35,841 nucleotides of DNA from Candidatus Aphodousia faecigallinarum (GTDB taxonomy: Bacteria > Pseudomonadota > Gammaproteobacteria > Burkholderiales > Burkholderiaceae_F), in the NCBI GenBank assembly GCA_018714755.1, contig DVMY01000082.1:1-35841 (forward strand), written 5' to 3'. Numbering within the stretch: position 1 is the first letter of the stretch; the number at the start of each line of letters is the position of its first letter. The notes under the pieces are model-generated. The model had not been told where the DNA came from, did not search any database, and saw nothing but the letters and a program-made list of their open reading frames with translations. The translations under genes and the position numbers were made by a program. This document shows positions 31,511 through 35,841 of the stretch, piece by piece.

Positions 31511-32689
31511 ATGAAAAAATCCTTAATTTGCGCTGCAGTCGCTCTGACCTGCTCCCCCGCCATGGCTGGCGATGTGCAACTTTTCGGCTTTTTTGACCAA
31601 GGGATTTCATTTTTAAGTGAAAATCTAGCTCAAACAATGGGCGGCCCGGTGGGCGGTAATCAAGCTTTTGTTGATCCGGTTACCGGAAAGGTCGGCATGC
31701 AAGGCCGCAAAAACAATATCTCTCAGGGCACCGGCAACGTCAGCACCTGGGGCATTCGTCTCACCGAAGAGCTCGATGATGATTTGTCTGTCGGCGTGCA
31801 CCTGGAAAGCGGCTTTTTAGCCGACTCAGGCGAACTCTATAACAAAAACATCTTCTTTGAACGCGAATCCACGATCGCCATCAATTCCAAACAATTCGGT
31901 CAACTGAAGTTAGGCCGCATGCCCGCCATGATGACAGGTTCCGGCACCACGGGCATCTTCAATAGCCGCGTCAATCCTTTCGGAGCCGGCTGGGGCAACA
32001 TGACCGGCGGCTGGAAGTTCGTCGGCACATTGGCCACCGCTCGTTTCAATAATATGATTAACTACCGCTCACCCTCCTTCAATGGTGTAACCCTTCACGC
32101 TCAAACCTCATTCGGCGACACCAACTCAGCTCTGGATGCCGAAGAAGGAAGCTCCAAGGTGAATCACTACAACGCTTTGGGCGTGACGGTTCAGGGCGAT
32201 CGCTACTTCTTGGCCGCGGGCGTTGACTACCTGAAAATGGGCAGCAAAACAGGTAAAGTAACGGATGACTCGATGAAGGCTTTGATCGGCGGTCATTATG
32301 ACTTCGGTAGTTTTAAAGCCTACGCCACCGTTCAATACATGGATAATATTGAATACATCGGCGGCTACTCTACGAAAGAATACGCTCCGCTTGCCAAAGA
32401 AGGCGATCAAACCAAAGGCTTTGACGCCTGGGCCGTGTCTTTGGGCGCCGACACAAAGGTTTGGGGCGGAACCGCCAAATTCTCAGTGGGCTACGCTCAA
32501 GGTGAAAACCAAAACCTTGACGACGACAAGGACTTCAGTCGTCTGAATGTCGGTGTCGGCTATTTGTACCCGCTCTCAAAGCGCACATCCGTTTACGGTA
32601 TCGGCGGCTACTTCTGGGAAGATGCTGATTTCAATGAAGATGAAATCTACGCAAGCGAAGTCATCGTCGGTTTGATGCATCGCTTCTAA
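31511..32689 (+). CDS. Gram-negative general porin
   Basis: 392 aa, signal peptide MKKSLICAAVALTCSPAMAG, barrel starts VQLFGFFDQGISF, ends VIVGLMHRF. Confidence 0.92.
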   Translation: MKKSLICAAVALTCSPAMAGDVQLFGFFDQGISFLSENLAQTMGGPVGGNQAFVDPVTGKVGMQGRKNNISQGTGNVSTWGIRLTEELDDDLSVGVHLESGFLADSGELYNKNIFFERESTIAINSKQFGQLKLGRMPAMMTGSGTTGIFNSRVNPFGAGWGNMTGGWKFVGTLATARFNNMINYRSPSFNGVTLHAQTSFGDTNSALDAEEGSSKVNHYNALGVTVQGDRYFLAAGVDYLKMGSKTGKVTDDSMKALIGGHYDFGSFKAYATVQYMDNIEYIGGYSTKEYAPLAKEGDQTKGFDAWAVSLGADTKVWGGTAKFSVGYAQGENQNLDDDKDFSRLNVGVGYLYPLSKRTSVYGIGGYFWEDADFNEDEIYASEVIVGLMHRF

Positions 32690-32694
32690 AATGT

Positions 32695-32720
32695 ATTCGG
32701 GCGCCCTTTGGCGCCCGAAT
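32695..32720 (+). repeat. Perfect inverted repeat/hairpin between porin and lyase genes
   Basis: attcgggcgcc-cttt-ggcgcccgaat, 11-bp stem, no T-tract after it. Confidence 0.85.
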
Positions 32721-32748
32721 GACTTAAATGATGGGGAGTAAAAATACT

Positions 32749-34230
32749 ATGCTAGGTGTAACGATGACCGCGGCTGAAAATACTGAATCACTTCAGGCGC
32801 TGCAAACTTTAAAAAAGCACGACACCGCCTACTGGCTTTTTCGAATCAATGAAGCAAGCGTGATCGGCAATGTCGGCAAAGGACTTTTACCGAAAGAGCT
32901 TGCCATCAGAATTCGCGACACGCTTCGTCAAATGGAAAGTGACGCCGACAACGGCCGTTGGATTCGTCCGGATCTTTACATCACCTTCGAGCCTGAGCTT
33001 TTAAAACGCTGCGGTGTTGAAGCGAGCATCCTTCATGTCGGCCGCTCCAGTCAAGATATCCTCGCCACAACGAATTTCGCTCAAACGCGCGAAGCAATGC
33101 TGGCATTGGCCGATTCCACTGTCGGTTTAGTGCGGTCCTTCTGCAACAAAGCGGAACAATATTGGGACACAATCGTCCCCTTTTACACCAACGGCGTTCA
33201 GGCTCAGCCAGGCCGCTACAGCCATTACCTTTATGCCCAAGCCATTTCCTGGGGACGTGAACTGGATCGATTGATTGAATGCCTGAATCGCTACAACCGC
33301 TCTCCGATGGGCAGCGGTGTGCTCAATGGCTCTCCCTGGCCGCTCGATCAAGACTATACCGCTCGGGTACTGGGTTTTAATTGCGTCGCTGAAAACGCAT
33401 TTGAAGCCAACCAGCTCTCGAGCAATGATTTTCCGCTCGAAGCAAGCCAAGTCATTCAGGCGATGATGATCAAAATCACCAATTTCCTGCAGGACTTTAT
33501 GGTGCAATACGCCCAACCTCGTCCTTGGATTCATCTGGTGAAAGCAGGCAGCACCTACATTTCAAGCGCCATGCCTCAAAAACGCAACCCGGGTTTGATC
33601 AACAATTGCCGCCGCAACGCAGCTGTTGTAATCAGCGAGTCACAAAATGTCTTGCTGCGTATTCATAACCTCAACGAAGGTATGCCTGACGCCAGAGACA
33701 ATGAAATTAATCTGGAGTGGCTCTGCGACGCCTTGAATGTCATTGAAATGTTCAAAGGGATTGTTGATGGCCTGCAAGTCAACGATAAGCGCGCTTTGGA
33801 AGAACTTGACCAAGACTGGACGTGCACGCAAAACATCGCCGACATGCTCATGCTCAAAGCTCAAGTCCCCTTCCGCTTGGGGCATCATTTCGCGAGCAAC
33901 CTCGTCACCTGGGCAAGGGATAACAATAAGACGCCATCAAACGTCACTTACGCTGAAATTTGTGAGCAATGGCTTGTCTTCAACTCCAAAGGAGAAGGCA
34001 CACAAGGCGCATTTCCGATGTCAGAAACCGAATTAAAACTCGCCATGGATCCCGCGGGCATCGTCGCTGCGAGGGTGAGTTTCGGCGGACCGCAAGAATC
34101 CGACATGCAACGCCAAAAAGCAAATCTCGCCTCCTGGTGCAAGACGCATGAAGATGAAATCAATACGATTAGAGCTCAAATCTGTGACGGATTGAACAAG
34201 CTCACTCAAGACTTGGAACAACTGTCCTGA
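32749..34230 (+). CDS. Argininosuccinate lyase/fumarase-superfamily lyase, substrate uncertain
   Basis: Superfamily signature YISSAMPQKRNPG, LHVGRSSQDILATT, MGSGVLNGSPWPLDQ, FYTNGVQAQPGRYSHYL. Start chosen at ATG 32749 because GGGGAG lies at 32733-32738; the track starts at 32728. Confidence 0.85.
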   Translation: MLGVTMTAAENTESLQALQTLKKHDTAYWLFRINEASVIGNVGKGLLPKELAIRIRDTLRQMESDADNGRWIRPDLYITFEPELLKRCGVEASILHVGRSSQDILATTNFAQTREAMLALADSTVGLVRSFCNKAEQYWDTIVPFYTNGVQAQPGRYSHYLYAQAISWGRELDRLIECLNRYNRSPMGSGVLNGSPWPLDQDYTARVLGFNCVAENAFEANQLSSNDFPLEASQVIQAMMIKITNFLQDFMVQYAQPRPWIHLVKAGSTYISSAMPQKRNPGLINNCRRNAAVVISESQNVLLRIHNLNEGMPDARDNEINLEWLCDALNVIEMFKGIVDGLQVNDKRALEELDQDWTCTQNIADMLMLKAQVPFRLGHHFASNLVTWARDNNKTPSNVTYAEICEQWLVFNSKGEGTQGAFPMSETELKLAMDPAGIVAARVSFGGPQESDMQRQKANLASWCKTHEDEINTIRAQICDGLNKLTQDLEQLS

Positions 34231-34263
34231 TTTTTAGCATCAGCTATTTTTGCTTCTGACTTT

Positions 34264-34295
34264 GACCGAACTTTTCAGGAGTTCGGTCTTTTTTT
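34264..34295 (+). terminator. Rho-independent terminator after the lyase gene
   Basis: gaccgaact-tttcagg-agttcggtc-ttttttt, 9-bp stem; overlaps the 3' end of the convergent LysR gene. Confidence 0.9.
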
Positions 34296-35253
34296 AGAGG
34301 AATCCGGCAGCGGCAATTTCCTGCTTTAATTTTGAGAAGGTTTCCCGCTGTCTTTCCACAAGCCACTCCACGAATGTGGCAATTCGGCGGCATTGCAAAG
34401 AGTCTTCCTGAACATAGGTGAAGCACTCCTTGGTGGGAACATGCCATCCACCCAACACCGGCTCAAGCTTGCCTTCAACCAATTCCTTAAATGTGTGATA
34501 GAGACTCATGTCCACCGCGACACCCGCTCCGAGGAAGAGAGCGTTTTTTAAAGCCAGAACTGAATGAAACGCAATCGTGTTTTTCCATTTCAAGGGGAGA
34601 CGCTGTCCATCCTTGACCAAAAAGTCGGCGGGCGATCTGAAAGCGGAACTATACGTGAGCCCAATATGTCTCAAACAATCGTCAGGATCACGAGGCATTC
34701 CATGGCGACGCAAATAAACGGGCGAAGCGCAAGCTACAAAAGGCATATCCCCCACATACCAACCTTGGACACCAGAAAGTTCTTCACTGACTTGATAGCT
34801 CAGAATAACATCTACGTTTTTACCTTCACTATCTATAAAACCGGCCGGGGGCGGAGCCATCAACTCAACCAGATCAAACTCGATATCAGGGTAAATTTGC
34901 TGGAATTTCACCATTAAGGGGGCGACTTCCAACGCTCCGATGCCTCCATAAGTGGCCACTCGAATCATCCCGCTCATTTCGTTTATATCCGTGCGAAGTT
35001 TTGCCATCATACGGGTATGGTCTTCAATGAGACGCAGAGCTTGATCATAGGCGATCTTGCCCATCGTGGTAAGCGTCACCGGACGAGTGTTGCGCGAAAA
35101 AAGTTCAAAACCCAAGTCTCTTTCCAAAGCTTTAATAACGCGGCTGGCCGTGCTTGGCTCCATGTTGAGTTGATCACAAGCGGCATTAACGCTCCCCGTT
35201 TTCACAGTGGTCACCAAAAGCCGCCAAGCGTTAAGATCCATCTCTCGTCCCAT
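34294..35253 (-). CDS. LysR-family transcriptional regulator
   Basis: N-terminal HTH LLVTTVKTGSVNAACDQLNMEPSTASRVIKALERDLGFELFSRNTRPVTLT; second ATG (35253) is better spaced from AGGAG than 35256. Confidence 0.92.
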   Translation of the reverse strand: MGREMDLNAWRLLVTTVKTGSVNAACDQLNMEPSTASRVIKALERDLGFELFSRNTRPVTLTTMGKIAYDQALRLIEDHTRMMAKLRTDINEMSGMIRVATYGGIGALEVAPLMVKFQQIYPDIEFDLVELMAPPPAGFIDSEGKNVDVILSYQVSEELSGVQGWYVGDMPFVACASPVYLRRHGMPRDPDDCLRHIGLTYSSAFRSPADFLVKDGQRLPLKWKNTIAFHSVLALKNALFLGAGVAVDMSLYHTFKELVEGKLEPVLGGWHVPTKECFTYVQEDSLQCRRIATFVEWLVERQRETFSKLKQEIAAAGFL

Positions 35254-35428
35254 CATGTCTCCTTTCTTCTTCGAGCGCTTATTGCAGTATATATTCCAAA
35301 TAGCTGAGTTGAAACAGGTTATCTTTTTCTGCTTTGAGTCTTCAAAAAGAATTAACTAGAAATTTGATATTGATTAAGGAACAACTTTAAATTTGTTTTG
35401 TTGTTCATTATTCAACATTATTGGTAAT

Positions 35429-35456
35429 AAAAAGCCCAGACTGAATGGTCTGAGCT
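35429..35456 (-). terminator. Rho-independent terminator after the phosphoribosyltransferase gene
   Basis: Minus strand AGCTCAGAC-CATTCA-GTCTGGGCT-TTTT (one G-U pair). Confidence 0.75.
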
Positions 35457-35477
35457 CAAGACTTGAAATAAAAAACC

Positions 35478-35841
35478 TTAAAAATCGTGCCGACGCAGCC
35501 GTTCTAAACCGATCGCGTCATAACGCTCAAACGGCTGATGGATCCAAGGATTGTCTTCCAAGTAATCACACCAATAGTCAGGCTTACAAACGGAGTGCGA
35601 CTTCCACCAAAGAACGGCCACGCGAATTTCAGTGACGGCCGGATACTGCTTTTTGATATGTTCGGCAACTTGCACAATTGTCTTACCGGAATCGACCATG
35701 TCATCGACCAAAAGCAAGCGGCCGGCGATGTCTCCGCCCGTCTTCGTGATGAACTGAGCGATATCCAAGTCACCCTGCTCTTTTCCGGCGGCTTTACGAT
35801 ATGAACTCGTTGCTAAAATAGCCAATGGCATGTCATGCACG
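35478..35841 (-). CDS. Phosphoribosyltransferase (xanthine/hypoxanthine-type), probably truncated by right edge
   Basis: PRPP-binding motif LLLVDDMVDSGKT; the apparent N-terminus lacks the expected start region, so the gene likely continues beyond the window. Confidence 0.8.
   Translation of the reverse strand, partial: VHDMPLAILATSSYRKAAGKEQGDLDIAQFITKTGGDIAGRLLLVDDMVDSGKTIVQVAEHIKKQYPAVTEIRVAVLWWKSHSVCKPDYWCDYLEDNPWIHQPFERYDAIGLERLRRHDF

Overview
The window looks like a betaproteobacterial chromosome segment, probably Burkholderiales and Sutterellaceae-like (inferred from gene order and protein character, not from a search). About 80% is conserved core. On the minus strand this is rpsB-tsf-pyrH-frr-uppS-cdsA-dxr-rseP-bamA-skp-lpxD-fabZ-lpxA-lpxB-rnhB-(SpoU-type RNA methyltransferase), followed by map, fabF and glnD, and then smc, a YczE/YitT-like membrane protein, zipA-like, ligA, a nucleoside phosphorylase and a PepSY-like protein. 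The right end (about 29.8-35.3 kb) is accessory: a TRIC-type channel, an AT-rich regulatory gap, a DcuC-type transporter, a porin, a divergent argininosuccinate-lyase-superfamily enzyme, a LysR regulator and a partial phosphoribosyltransferase. The main points for follow-up are: (1) an in-frame TGA that splits the otherwise intact dxr gene; (2) a candidate structured rpsB 5' leader with pseudoknot topology just downstream of a consensus -10; (3) the dcuC-porin-lyase-LysR cluster, whose lyase departs from the argininosuccinate lyase signature at several active-site motifs; (4) a dyad-rich AT-rich region upstream of dcuC; and (5) a perfect 11-bp hairpin without a U-tract between the porin and lyase genes. 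I saw no CRISPR array, transposase, prophage, tRNA or rRNA. No clearly new multi-gene system is evident; the lyase cluster is the best candidate for undescribed biochemistry.
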